Assembly: GCA_965368785.1 (NCBI GenBank) | Contig: CBDUOG010000001.1 | Span: 1 to 64,000 of the forward strand | From: Silanimonas sp965368785 | Lineage (GTDB): Bacteria > Pseudomonadota > Gammaproteobacteria > Xanthomonadales > Xanthomonadaceae | DNA: 64,000 nucleotides | Direction of reading: 5' to 3' | Shown: positions 17,347 through 26,071 of the stretch, piece after piece | Layout: every line of letters begins with the position of its first letter | How positions within the stretch are numbered: the stretch's first letter is position 1 | The notes under the pieces: model-generated | The model's input: the letters and a program-made list of their open reading frames with translations, nothing else | What the model was told of the DNA's origin: nothing | The model's database searches: none | Position numbers and translations under genes: made by a program

Positions 17347-17376
17347 AAAAAAGCCACCCGAAGGTGGCTTTTTTTA
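17347..17376 (-). terminator. Intrinsic terminator after the S9 peptidase pair
   Basis: On the minus strand the stem GCCACC/GGTGGC closes a TTCG tetraloop, is preceded by an A tract and is followed by TTTTTT. It lies about 40-60 bases after the stop at 17411, so it ends the two-gene S9 peptidase transcript. The plus-strand reading is symmetric with T residues on that side too, so it may work in both directions. Confidence 0.88.
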
Positions 17377-17410
17377 ATCGGTCGGTATCGACCACTGTAG
17401 ATAACGCTGA

Positions 17411-19579
17411 TTACTTTGAATTGTCCACTGGCGCGACCAAATCCTTAGCATTTAACTGATCCAACATAAATGCATAGTACTCAGCTGACTCTTTATAGCG
17501 GCGGAAACGCCCTGACTTGCCGCCATGACCGGCTTCCATATTGGTCCGGAATACCAGCGGGTTGTCATCGGTTTTCTTCGCACGCAGACGCGCTACGTAC
17601 TTTTGCGGCTCCCAATACTGCACCTGCGAATCCCACAGTCCGGTGCCGACAAACATGGCCGGATAGTCCTTGGCTTCGATCTGATCGTAGGGCGAATATT
17701 GCAAAATGTAATCGTAATATTCTTTTTGTTCCGGATTGCCCCACTCATCGTATTCATTGGTCGTCAGCGGGATGCTTGGATCAAGCATCGTGGTCACGAC
17801 ATCGACAAACGGCACCTGCGAGACAATTACTTTGTAATCTTCCGGTGCCATATTGGACACCGCACCCATCAACAGGCCGCCCGCACTGCCACCCATGGCC
17901 GCGACGCGGTCTTTAGAGGCGTAACCGGCATCGACCAGGAATCGAGTGACGTCAATAAAGTCGGTAAAGGTGTTGATCTTGTTGAGTAGCTTGCCGTCGT
18001 CGTACCACTTGCGGCCCATTTCCTGACCGCCGCGGATATGCGCTATGGCATACACCGCGCCACGGTCTAACAGGCTGGGCAGGGTGACCGAGAACCGCGG
18101 ATCCATCGAGCTGCCATAGCTGCCATAGGCGTACTGCAACATCGCTGCACTACCGTCCTTCTTAAAGCCTTTGCGATACACCAGTGACACCGGAATTTTA
18201 GTACCGTCGCGCGCCTGGGCCCAGACCCGTTCGGTAACGTAGTCTTCAGCGTTATAGCCCCCGAGCACTTCATCTTGCTTGAGCAGCTTGCGTTCACCGG
18301 TTTGTGCATTAATTTCAAAAATTGAATTTGGCGTGGTGAGCGAGGTATAGCTATAACGCAACCACTGCGTGTTCGGTTCCGGATTGTTATTTACCGCCAT
18401 GGTGTAGGCCTGTTCGTCAGATGAGACAAACTCACTTTTACCGTCATTGGCGAGCATGCGGATTCGACGTAGTGCCTCTGATCGCTCACCAACGGCCATA
18501 AAGTCGTTGAACAGGGTAACGCCCTCAATAAACACCGTGTCGTTATGCGCGATCATCTCCTGCCATTGATCGCGTTGATCCCATTGACCTTCGTTGGCAG
18601 TCATTACGCGATAGTTAGGTGCATTCCAGTTGGTGGTGATGACCCAACGACCATTCAAATGATCTGCGTTGTATTCAAAATCACGTTCGCGTTTGGCGAT
18701 CAGTTTTAAATCGCCCGGTGCAGCGGCTTCGGTGCAGCGTTGCTCGCTACTTACCGTGCTGCCTACACCGACACAGATGTACTTGTCAGATCGGGTGCGT
18801 GAAATGTCCATGTAGAAGCTGTTATCGGTTTCTTCATAGACCAGTTCGTCCTGTTCGTTAGCTGTGCCAAGTTCGTGAACCTTGACCTTGGTGGTCAGCA
18901 AAGTAACCGGGTCGTTTTCAACGTACCAGATCGAGCGGTTGTCATCGCCCCAGACAATGCTCGCCGATGCGCCGCTGATTTGATCAGTCAGGACTTCGCC
19001 GCTGGCGATGTTCTTAACCTTGATTGTGTACTGACGACGGCCATTGGTGTCCTCGGCCCAGGTCAACCATTGATTGTCCGGACTAACTTCCCAATTACCG
19101 ATCTGAAAAAACCCGAGGCCTTCGGCCATTAAATTTTCGTCCAGCAGAATTTCTTCGGCTGCATCCATTGACCCTAACCGGCGTGCATGGATCGCATAGT
19201 CTTTGCCGGGCTCGTAGCGCGTGTAATACCAATAGCCACGAAGCATGGCCGGCACGCTGGAGTCGTCTTGCTTGATGCGCCCGACAATTTCCTCGTACAC
19301 GCGATCACGCAAGTCGGACAAAGGTGCCATGACCTGATCGGCGTAGGCATTTTCTGCATTCAAATTCGCCAGCATCTCCGGATTTTCACGTTTGTCATCG
19401 CGCATCCAGTAATACTCATCGTTGCGTTCGGCGCCATGCGGCGCTTTTACCGTATACGGTTTCTTCGCTGCGACCGGCGGTTTTTCCTGAGTGAGTGATT
19501 CATAAGAACCGCTGCAGGCGGCAAGGCCCATAACCAGCGCGCCGCTAAACAACGACACAGTCAATTTACTCGCGTTCAT
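17411..19579 (-). CDS. S9 family serine peptidase lipoprotein, oligopeptidase B type
   Basis: The 722-residue protein has a lipoprotein signal (about 1-22, lipobox LAAC), an N-terminal beta-propeller beginning ERNDEYYWMRDDKRENPEML, and a C-terminal alpha/beta-hydrolase domain. The inferred triad is S565 (GGSAGGLLMG), D650 (GLWDSQV) and H685 (EAGHGG). The HIRGGQEMGRKWYDDGKLL segment is typical of oligopeptidase B/prolyl oligopeptidase relatives. It would cut peptides of limited size after basic residues if it keeps OpB specificity. The lipid anchor places it at the cell envelope. Its start is two bases after the stop of the next S9 gene. Confidence 0.92.
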   Translation of the reverse strand: MNASKLTVSLFSGALVMGLAACSGSYESLTQEKPPVAAKKPYTVKAPHGAERNDEYYWMRDDKRENPEMLANLNAENAYADQVMAPLSDLRDRVYEEIVGRIKQDDSSVPAMLRGYWYYTRYEPGKDYAIHARRLGSMDAAEEILLDENLMAEGLGFFQIGNWEVSPDNQWLTWAEDTNGRRQYTIKVKNIASGEVLTDQISGASASIVWGDDNRSIWYVENDPVTLLTTKVKVHELGTANEQDELVYEETDNSFYMDISRTRSDKYICVGVGSTVSSEQRCTEAAAPGDLKLIAKRERDFEYNADHLNGRWVITTNWNAPNYRVMTANEGQWDQRDQWQEMIAHNDTVFIEGVTLFNDFMAVGERSEALRRIRMLANDGKSEFVSSDEQAYTMAVNNNPEPNTQWLRYSYTSLTTPNSIFEINAQTGERKLLKQDEVLGGYNAEDYVTERVWAQARDGTKIPVSLVYRKGFKKDGSAAMLQYAYGSYGSSMDPRFSVTLPSLLDRGAVYAIAHIRGGQEMGRKWYDDGKLLNKINTFTDFIDVTRFLVDAGYASKDRVAAMGGSAGGLLMGAVSNMAPEDYKVIVSQVPFVDVVTTMLDPSIPLTTNEYDEWGNPEQKEYYDYILQYSPYDQIEAKDYPAMFVGTGLWDSQVQYWEPQKYVARLRAKKTDDNPLVFRTNMEAGHGGKSGRFRRYKESAEYYAFMLDQLNAKDLVAPVDNSK

Positions 19580-19581
19580 GA

Positions 19582-21720
19582 TCAGTTCTCCTTGAACAGT
19601 TTCTGACGCAGGAAGGTATAGGCCAGCGCATCCATATGGGCGCGTTGCTTATTGTTAGCCGCTCCACCGTGGCCGCCTTCAATGTTCTCAAAGTAGGTCA
19701 CATCGTGACCCTGCTCAAGCATGCGCGCGTGCATTTTGCGGGCGTGACCCGGATGCACTCGATCATCACGAGTCGAGGTGGTGAACAGCACGGGTGGATA
19801 CGTCGCGTCGGCGCGCACATTTTGGTACGGCGAATAGGTTTTGATGAACTCCCATTCTTCCGGTTTATCCGGATCCCCGTACTCGGCCATCCACGAAGCA
19901 CCCGCCAACAACTTGTGATATCGCTTCATATCCAAAAGTGGCACCTGACACACGACAGCGCCAAATAATTCAGGATACAAAACGGTCATATTGCCTACGA
20001 GCAGTCCGCCATTAGATCCGCCGCGAATGCCTAAATGAGCCGGTGCGGTAATCTTACGCGCGATCAGATCCTCGGCGACTGCGGCGAAATCTTCATAGGC
20101 GCGCAGGCGATTTTCTTTCAGAGCGGCCTGGTGCCAGCGCGGGCCGTATTCGCCACCACCACGGATATTGGCGACCACGTAGACGCCGCCCTGGCTGAGC
20201 CATGAGCGCCCCACGGTCGCGGAATAACTCGGGGTCAGTGAAATTTCAAAGCCGCCATATCCATAAAGCAGGGTCGGGTTTGCACCGTTAAGCTCAATGC
20301 CCTTTTTAGCGACCATAAAATACGGCACCTTGGTGCCATCTTTGCTGGTGGCAAACTGCTGGCTAATTTCAAAACCACTGGCATCAAAGAATGCCGGCAG
20401 TTGTTTGAGTGCTTTGGGCTCTTTACTTACGCTGCCCATCATCAATGTGGTGGGCGTCAGATAATCGGTAACCGTTAGCCAGTAATCATCCGACTCTTCA
20501 TCATCGACTGCGGACGCTGAAACCGTTCCGAATGCCGGCGCACCTTTAAGTGGTTCGCGCTGCCATTGCCCATCGCGCAGGCTGAGCACGTACAGACGGT
20601 TTTTGACGTCTTCAAGAACATTCAGAATCAGATGATTTTTAGTCGGGCTAAACCCGGCCAGCGAAGTATTTTCAGAGGGCTCAAACAACACGTCGAACTC
20701 GCGCTTACCGGCCATAAAATCGGCAAAATTAGCCGCGATAAGACTGCCGGCTGCATAATTTTGATCGTTCGCCTGATAGGCGTCGCGCAATTCGAGAATT
20801 AATAAATCGCGATACACCGACTTATTGGCCGAGTTCGGCGCATCAATCTTAGCCAGTGATCCGTCTTCATAGCGCATGTAGAGCTCATTGTTATAAAACG
20901 CCAGGGTGCGGCTGACAAAGTCGCGCTCAAATCCCGGCGTGTGGTCGTGATACGCGGCGATGTACATGTCCTTGTCCGTGCCCTCGTACACGACTGCCGC
21001 ATCGGCAAGCGCCGTGCCACGCTGCCACTGTTTGGCAATCCGCGGGTAGCCTGAGCTAGTCATCGTACCGTCGCCAAAGTCGGTGAAGACGTAGATGGAG
21101 TCTGCATCTTTCCATGACGCGCCACCTTTGGATTCGGGTAGCGTGAAGCCGCCGGCGACAAAGCCCCGATCCGACATATCAAACTCGCGAATCACAATGG
21201 CATCGGCGCCGCCGCGCGACAGGCTGACCAGGCAGCGATCGTAACTGGGACGCAAACAGTCGGCTCCGCGCCAAACCCAGTTAGTGTCTTCGGCTTTGGA
21301 CAGCGCATCCAGATCAATGATCACATCCCACTTGGGGTTCTTGCTGGCGAATGAGTTCAGTGTGGTACGACGCCAGAGTCCTTGCGGGTTGTTCTGGTCG
21401 CGCCAGAAGTTGTAGTAGAAATCGCCTTGCTTGCTGACATACGGGATATTCGCGTCAGAGTTGAGGATCTGCAGAAGGTCGGCCTGGAGCGTCGAAAATT
21501 CAGCATGGGTCTCGATACGCTGCGCCGAACCCTGATTCTGCTCGCGCACCCAATTCAATGCGGTTTCGCTTTCGACATCTTCAAGCCATTCATACTGGTC
21601 GGTTTCCACTGCCGTGCTCACGGTTTGCTCCGGTGACTCCTCTTGCGACTGGCTGCAGCCAATCAATCCGCCGGTGCCCAGCAGCGCAGCAACAGCTAAA
21701 GAAAGCGAAATACGCTTCAT
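19582..21720 (-). CDS. Prolyl oligopeptidase family (S9A) lipoprotein
   Basis: The 712-residue protein has a lipoprotein signal (lipobox LIGC at about residue 22), a propeller domain and a catalytic domain with S569 (RGGSNGGLL), an Asp in STRDDRVHP (about 652-653) and H684 (EGGHGG). The DDRVHP and RGGGEYGPRWH segments match S9A prolyl endopeptidases, which cut after proline in short peptides. It is the first gene of a tandem pair of envelope-anchored S9 peptidases. The two differ throughout, so this is functional pairing rather than a recent duplication. Confidence 0.93.
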   Translation of the reverse strand: MKRISLSLAVAALLGTGGLIGCSQSQEESPEQTVSTAVETDQYEWLEDVESETALNWVREQNQGSAQRIETHAEFSTLQADLLQILNSDANIPYVSKQGDFYYNFWRDQNNPQGLWRRTTLNSFASKNPKWDVIIDLDALSKAEDTNWVWRGADCLRPSYDRCLVSLSRGGADAIVIREFDMSDRGFVAGGFTLPESKGGASWKDADSIYVFTDFGDGTMTSSGYPRIAKQWQRGTALADAAVVYEGTDKDMYIAAYHDHTPGFERDFVSRTLAFYNNELYMRYEDGSLAKIDAPNSANKSVYRDLLILELRDAYQANDQNYAAGSLIAANFADFMAGKREFDVLFEPSENTSLAGFSPTKNHLILNVLEDVKNRLYVLSLRDGQWQREPLKGAPAFGTVSASAVDDEESDDYWLTVTDYLTPTTLMMGSVSKEPKALKQLPAFFDASGFEISQQFATSKDGTKVPYFMVAKKGIELNGANPTLLYGYGGFEISLTPSYSATVGRSWLSQGGVYVVANIRGGGEYGPRWHQAALKENRLRAYEDFAAVAEDLIARKITAPAHLGIRGGSNGGLLVGNMTVLYPELFGAVVCQVPLLDMKRYHKLLAGASWMAEYGDPDKPEEWEFIKTYSPYQNVRADATYPPVLFTTSTRDDRVHPGHARKMHARMLEQGHDVTYFENIEGGHGGAANNKQRAHMDALAYTFLRQKLFKEN

Positions 21721-21802
21721 CTGCCTCTCCCCAAGGGTAAAACGCCCAAGCTAGCATGCCCAGCTGATGCGCTCCTAGGACGAAAGTAATGGTTGCGGCG
21801 CT

Positions 21803-22276
21803 TTACAGGTTAAAGCGATAGCGCCAAGCGGCGCAGCCATCCTCGTAGTAGGCCGGATAGGCCCCGGTACGCTGAAACCCAAGCGATTCATAAAGTTGAA
21901 TGGCTGATGCGTTGTCCTGCCGCACCTCAAGACTGATCGCGCTGCGCGCCAACCGCCGGCAGTGCTCCATTGCATCGAGTAGCAACATGCGGCCAAAGCC
22001 CCGGCCGCGTGTTGCACTGGACACGGCGATTGAGTAAAGCCGCGCCTGGCGGCTGTCAGCGCGCATCAAGCTCAAACTGTAGCCCTGCAGAACGCCGTGA
22101 TGGCGCAGCACGCGGAAAATCGCCCGCGGATTGCCTAGATGCCAGCGCATCTGCCGCGGGCTCAGCCGATCACCTTCGAACTCGTTCTCAAGACTCACCA
22201 GTTCAGACAGATCGGCCTCTGCCGCAAAGCAGACCGTTGTTGCGGATCCTGAATCTTCTGTGATTGACGTTGGCAC
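21803..22276 (-). CDS. GNAT-family N-acetyltransferase (RimI-like)
   Basis: The 157-residue protein has the GNAT fold, with the acetyl-CoA pyrophosphate loop RGRGFGRML (about 88-96) after strand LYSIAVSSATRG, and the C-terminal ASAIQLYESLGFQRTG typical of RimI-like enzymes. The start is GTG at 22276. It is divergent from an RLAN/ATP-grasp ligase across 57 bases. GNAT domains recur with this ligase family, so it may acetylate that ligase's peptide product; that is inference. A stand-alone protein N-terminal acetyltransferase is the alternative. Confidence 0.85.
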   Translation of the reverse strand: MPTSITEDSGSATTVCFAAEADLSELVSLENEFEGDRLSPRQMRWHLGNPRAIFRVLRHHGVLQGYSLSLMRADSRQARLYSIAVSSATRGRGFGRMLLLDAMEHCRRLARSAISLEVRQDNASAIQLYESLGFQRTGAYPAYYEDGCAAWRYRFNL

Positions 22277-22333
22277 GGCTACCTCGTTTCTCTAGGATGA
22301 AGCTGTCACACTGGCGCGCAAAGGAATATTGCC

Positions 22334-23818
22334 ATGAGCCGACTCGTCATCGTAGTAGAAAAAAGATCGGATTGGGGATCGTTTTACCCGTCTGAGAATG
22401 TCGTCACCGCGCAAGAATATTTGCGTGAACCGATCGATACGGGCAGCAACCGCACCCAGGTCATCAATTTGTGCCGCAATTACAAATACCTGGGCATCGG
22501 CTATTACGTGTCGCTGTTAGCCGAAGCGCGCGGGCACAAGGTCATCCCGTCGGTGCGCACGCTTAATGATCTGCGCCGTAAATCACTCTACGGCATTCAG
22601 ATCGAAGACCTCAACGCCAAGCTGAGTAAGTTTTTGCCGGATGCTTCTCGCGATGCGACTGACTTCGGGCTGTTGTTGTACTTCGGCAAAACCAATTATC
22701 TGCCGCTGGCAGATTTAGCCCAACAATTATTTGAATCGTTTCCGGCACCCATTTTGCGCATTGAGTTTGAGCGCACCCGGGTATGGCAGATCGCTTCGAT
22801 AAAACCTGTCGGGATAAACGGGCTGACCGACGCGCAGGAGGATTCTTTTGCCGCGGCATTAGAAGGATTTAGCAAGAAGATCTGGCGCAAGCCACGCGCG
22901 CCCAAGAAATATCGCTATGACCTGGCGATGCTGCAAGACCCGAACGAGCAAATGCCGCCGAGTAATAAGAAAGCCCTGAAGCTGTTTATCAAAGCCGGCA
23001 AAGAACTGGGCGTTGAAGTAGACCCGATCACCCGTAATGACTTTGCCAACTTGGCTGAGTACGATGCACTGTTTATTCGTGAAACTACCGCGATCGATAA
23101 TCATACGTATCGCTTTTCACGCCGTGCCGAACGTGAGGACATGGTTGTGATTGACGATCCACAGTCGATTCTGCTGTGTACCAATAAAATATATTTGAAC
23201 GATTTGCTGCGTTCAAAAAAATTGCCGACGCCGAAAACCGAAGTGGTTTTTCGCGATGATGCGAAGCGATTAGCGGAGTTGCCGGACCTGCTCGGATTTC
23301 CGATCGTGCTGAAAATCCCGGATGGCAGTTTTTCCCGCGGCATCAGCAAGGTAACAACGGTAGACGAGCTAAAAACCGCGGCAGAGCAGCTCTTCCAGAA
23401 CTCTGCACTGCTGCTGGCGCAGGAATTCGTTTACACCGAGTTCGATTGGCGCATCGGCGTGCTTAATGGTGAGCCGCTTTTCGCTTGTCAGTACTACATG
23501 TCGCGCGGGCATTGGCAAATTTATAATCATGGTGCCAAGGGCACCGCTAAATCCGGTGGTTTTAAAACGATGGCCGTGCGCGATGCGCCGGCGGAAATCG
23601 TGAAATTAGCGGTGAAGGCGAGCAACGCCATTGGCGATGGTTTGTACGGTGTGGATCTAAAGCTGGTGGGCGAGCGCCCGGTGGTTATTGAGGTCAACGA
23701 CAACCCGAATATCGACGCCGGAATCGAAGATGATTATCTGGGTGACGATTTGTACCGGCGGGTCATTGCTGAATTTCTGGCACGCATGGAGCGCAAACGC
23801 ATGGGCGTGCGCGACTAA
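22334..23818 (+). CDS. RimK-like ATP-grasp ligase with N-terminal RLAN domain
   Basis: The 494-residue protein starts with the RLAN domain (about 1-170: VIVVEKRSDWGSFYPSENVV, CRNYKYLGIGYYVSLLAEARG) followed by an ATP-grasp domain (about 270-490). ATP and Mg contacts are visible in GFPIVLKIPDGSFSRGISKV and VIEVNDNPNIDAGIED. ATP-grasp enzymes of the RimK group form amide bonds, for example adding amino acids to a peptide or cofactor. This family is predicted from comparative genomics to make or modify a peptide, but the substrate is unknown. A GNAT gene diverges from it. ATG 22334 has AAGGAAT upstream. The gene ends immediately before a small membrane protein on the other strand. Confidence 0.88.
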   Translation: MSRLVIVVEKRSDWGSFYPSENVVTAQEYLREPIDTGSNRTQVINLCRNYKYLGIGYYVSLLAEARGHKVIPSVRTLNDLRRKSLYGIQIEDLNAKLSKFLPDASRDATDFGLLLYFGKTNYLPLADLAQQLFESFPAPILRIEFERTRVWQIASIKPVGINGLTDAQEDSFAAALEGFSKKIWRKPRAPKKYRYDLAMLQDPNEQMPPSNKKALKLFIKAGKELGVEVDPITRNDFANLAEYDALFIRETTAIDNHTYRFSRRAEREDMVVIDDPQSILLCTNKIYLNDLLRSKKLPTPKTEVVFRDDAKRLAELPDLLGFPIVLKIPDGSFSRGISKVTTVDELKTAAEQLFQNSALLLAQEFVYTEFDWRIGVLNGEPLFACQYYMSRGHWQIYNHGAKGTAKSGGFKTMAVRDAPAEIVKLAVKASNAIGDGLYGVDLKLVGERPVVIEVNDNPNIDAGIEDDYLGDDLYRRVIAEFLARMERKRMGVRD

Positions 23819-24139
23819 TCAGGCGACTTGACGCATCGCAGTGCGGCGCGACCGTCGAAACTTTATAGCGACTGCTTGACGGCTTATGCGTGACTGTCGA
23901 CGACGCGGCGCGCGGACGAGGAGCGCGCGCCACGCCGCCGACAAATCAAGCCTGAAAATGACGGCTAAGGAGGCCAGCGGCATCGCCAGCAACCACAGCC
24001 AGCCCGAGCCGAAATAAGTACTGAGCATTTGCCCGGGCAGGCAAATCCAAATAATGGTCGCTAAGAACAGGGCATGCACGAGCAATAGCAAGCTCGTGGT
24101 ACTTGCATTGCCAGTTGGTGAGTTGTGAATGTGATTCAT
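23819..24139 (-). CDS. Small basic membrane protein
   Basis: The 106-residue predicted protein has two membrane segments (about 17-35 and 46-64) and a strongly basic tail of about 40 residues (LLVRAPRRRQSRISRQAVAIKFRRS). AGAGG lies nine bases before ATG 24139. Its stop abuts the convergent ligase stop. I recognise no family. The hydrophobic pattern and ribosome site support a real gene, but no independent evidence is visible. Confidence 0.5.
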   Translation of the reverse strand: MNHIHNSPTGNASTTSLLLLVHALFLATIIWICLPGQMLSTYFGSGWLWLLAMPLASLAVIFRLDLSAAWRALLVRAPRRRQSRISRQAVAIKFRRSRRTAMRQVA

Positions 24140-24247
24140 CGCGATTGGCCTCTGTTCTTAGCGTGAAGCCATTGTTCGGGCAGCGCTTCTCAAATCCTGA
24201 GAATGGCTTTGACATGCCCTTCAAGTGTGATGCGGCATGATGCAGCT

Positions 24248-24808
24248 ATGAAAATAATTATTCGAATCGTCGCGCTTGCCGCGGTGTCATTTGTGGCCGC
24301 ATGTGCCAGCGTTGGAGGCTCTATGAACGCAGTACAAAATGTGGACGGGCAAGTCCATGATCCCATCAATATCCCTGAGTTCATGGGGACGTGGTATGTC
24401 ATAGCGCATATCCCGTATTGGGCTGAGCGCAATAAACTGGCCGGGCGTGATGTGTACACCCTGCGCGCGGACGGTCGCATCGACAATGAATACCGATTCA
24501 AAAAGGCCTTTGATCAACCCGATAAGAGCTGGAGCGGCGTTTCTGAAATTGTTCCCGGTTCGGGCGGGCGGCGCTGGCGCGTGCAGTTTGTCTGGCCATT
24601 CAAAACCGAGATGCAGATCCTCTATGTCGACTCCAATTATCAGCATGCGGTTCTGGCCACGCCCGATCGCAAATTGGCGTGGGTCTTCTCACGTAAACCG
24701 CAGATTTCCCCGGCAATCAAACAGGCGCTGCAAGCCAAGCTTGAGGCTGCCGGTGTCGTGATTGAGGACATGCAAGATGTGCCGCAACTGCCCCCGTCGA
24801 GTGATTAG
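24248..24808 (+). CDS. Lipocalin family outer-membrane lipoprotein (Blc-like)
   Basis: The 186-residue lipoprotein (signal MKIIIRIVALAAVSFVAAC, lipidated at C19) carries a lipocalin domain with the first conserved region MGTWYVIAHIPYWAE (GxW motif) and the third at the C-terminal end of the barrel, AWVFSRKPQIS. Bacterial lipocalins such as Blc bind lysophospholipids or fatty acids and help maintain the envelope. The start at 24248 yields the signal peptide; an earlier in-frame start at 24203 would bury it. It is a single gene upstream of nnrS. Confidence 0.88.
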   Translation: MKIIIRIVALAAVSFVAACASVGGSMNAVQNVDGQVHDPINIPEFMGTWYVIAHIPYWAERNKLAGRDVYTLRADGRIDNEYRFKKAFDQPDKSWSGVSEIVPGSGGRRWRVQFVWPFKTEMQILYVDSNYQHAVLATPDRKLAWVFSRKPQISPAIKQALQAKLEAAGVVIEDMQDVPQLPPSSD

Positions 24809-24891
24809 ATAGATAGCCTGGCTATGACGCAGATCAAATAGATCCGCGTCGACATCATTAGGATGGTGCTTAGATCCTGACCGGTGTGCCT

Positions 24892-26058
24892 ATGACCAGT
24901 GCCCAGACTCCGCGCTTTGCCTTGTTTAATCTCGGCTTTCGGCCACTCTATCTGCTCGCCGCCTTGTGGCTGGTAGTGGCAGTGCCGCTCTGGCTTTTAA
25001 GTTTGCGTGCGGGCTGGTCGGCCCAGGGACATCTGCAGGGTGCGGCCTGGCATGCGCACGAAATGATTTTTGGTTTTGCCTGCGCGGTCATTGTCGGTTT
25101 TCTGTTTACCGCGGTGCGTAATTGGACCGGTCGCGACACACCGCAAGGCCTCTTTCTGTTCATAATCGCAATGCTATGGGTACTGGCCCGGGTCAGCTTG
25201 ATGACGCCCTGGAGTCAGTACGCGCCCATGTTCGAAGCAGGCTTCTTCAGTCTCGCCATCCTGGGCATTGCCCGCCCGCTTGTCGCCTCCGGCAATAAGC
25301 GCAACTTCGCGTTTATTGGATTACTTTCCATCCTGGGTGGACTGGCCTTTTTGCATCAAGCCGCCGCATTGGCCTGGGTTGAATTTTCTGCTTACCGGAT
25401 CGCGCAACTGGCCCTGGTGGCGATTGCCATTATCATCACGATTATTGCCGGCCGTATAATTCCGATGTTTACCCGGAACGCAGTGCCTGATTCCAAGCCA
25501 CGCAGTTTGCCGTGGCTCGACGCGGCGGCAGTTATTTCCTTGGTTCTGGCGGCTGCGGCTTATGCGCTCAGTGATGACCATTGGGCATTAGGCGTAATTG
25601 CCGCAGCGGCGCTAATTCATTTGTATCGCTGGTGGCTTTGGCACCCTTTATCAACGCTGGATCGTCCGATTCTGTGGATACTGCATTTGAGCTATCTGGG
25701 GTTGCCATCCGGCTTAGCGTTACTGGCGGTGCCCCGTCAATGGCTCGCCAGCGCCGATTCGCTGGGAATGCATGCCTTTACCGTTGGCGCCATCTGCGGG
25801 CTGTGTATGGCGATGATGAGTCGCACGGCGCGCGGCCATACTGGTCGGCCGCTGGAGGCCGGGGATTTGGAAGTCTGGGCGTATATGCTGGTGCTCGCCG
25901 CAGCGATGCTGCGCGTGTTGCTCACCCTGATCAATCCGGATCGGTACTTGCTGTGGCTGGAACTGTCCGGTGCGTTACTGAGCATAGCCTTTTTGCTGTA
26001 CTTGATTCGATTTGTGCCGTGGCTGATCGCGCCGCGCGCTGACGGTAAGCCCGGCTAG
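24892..26058 (+). CDS. nnrS: NnrS family membrane protein
   Basis: The 388-residue protein is almost entirely hydrophobic, about 12 membrane segments. It has the NnrS landmarks FNLGFRPLYLLAALW, AWHAHEMIFGFACAVIVGF and RIIPMFTRNAVP, whose His residues are the likely haem or copper ligands. NnrS proteins were found with nitric oxide reductases and help cells tolerate nitric oxide, but many genomes carry lone copies. No denitrification genes are in the window. ATG 24892 is chosen over GTG 24886; neither has a strong ribosome site. Confidence 0.9.
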   Translation: MTSAQTPRFALFNLGFRPLYLLAALWLVVAVPLWLLSLRAGWSAQGHLQGAAWHAHEMIFGFACAVIVGFLFTAVRNWTGRDTPQGLFLFIIAMLWVLARVSLMTPWSQYAPMFEAGFFSLAILGIARPLVASGNKRNFAFIGLLSILGGLAFLHQAAALAWVEFSAYRIAQLALVAIAIIITIIAGRIIPMFTRNAVPDSKPRSLPWLDAAAVISLVLAAAAYALSDDHWALGVIAAAALIHLYRWWLWHPLSTLDRPILWILHLSYLGLPSGLALLAVPRQWLASADSLGMHAFTVGAICGLCMAMMSRTARGHTGRPLEAGDLEVWAYMLVLAAAMLRVLLTLINPDRYLLWLELSGALLSIAFLLYLIRFVPWLIAPRADGKPG

Positions 26059-26071
26059 CGTGGTGCTGCTA

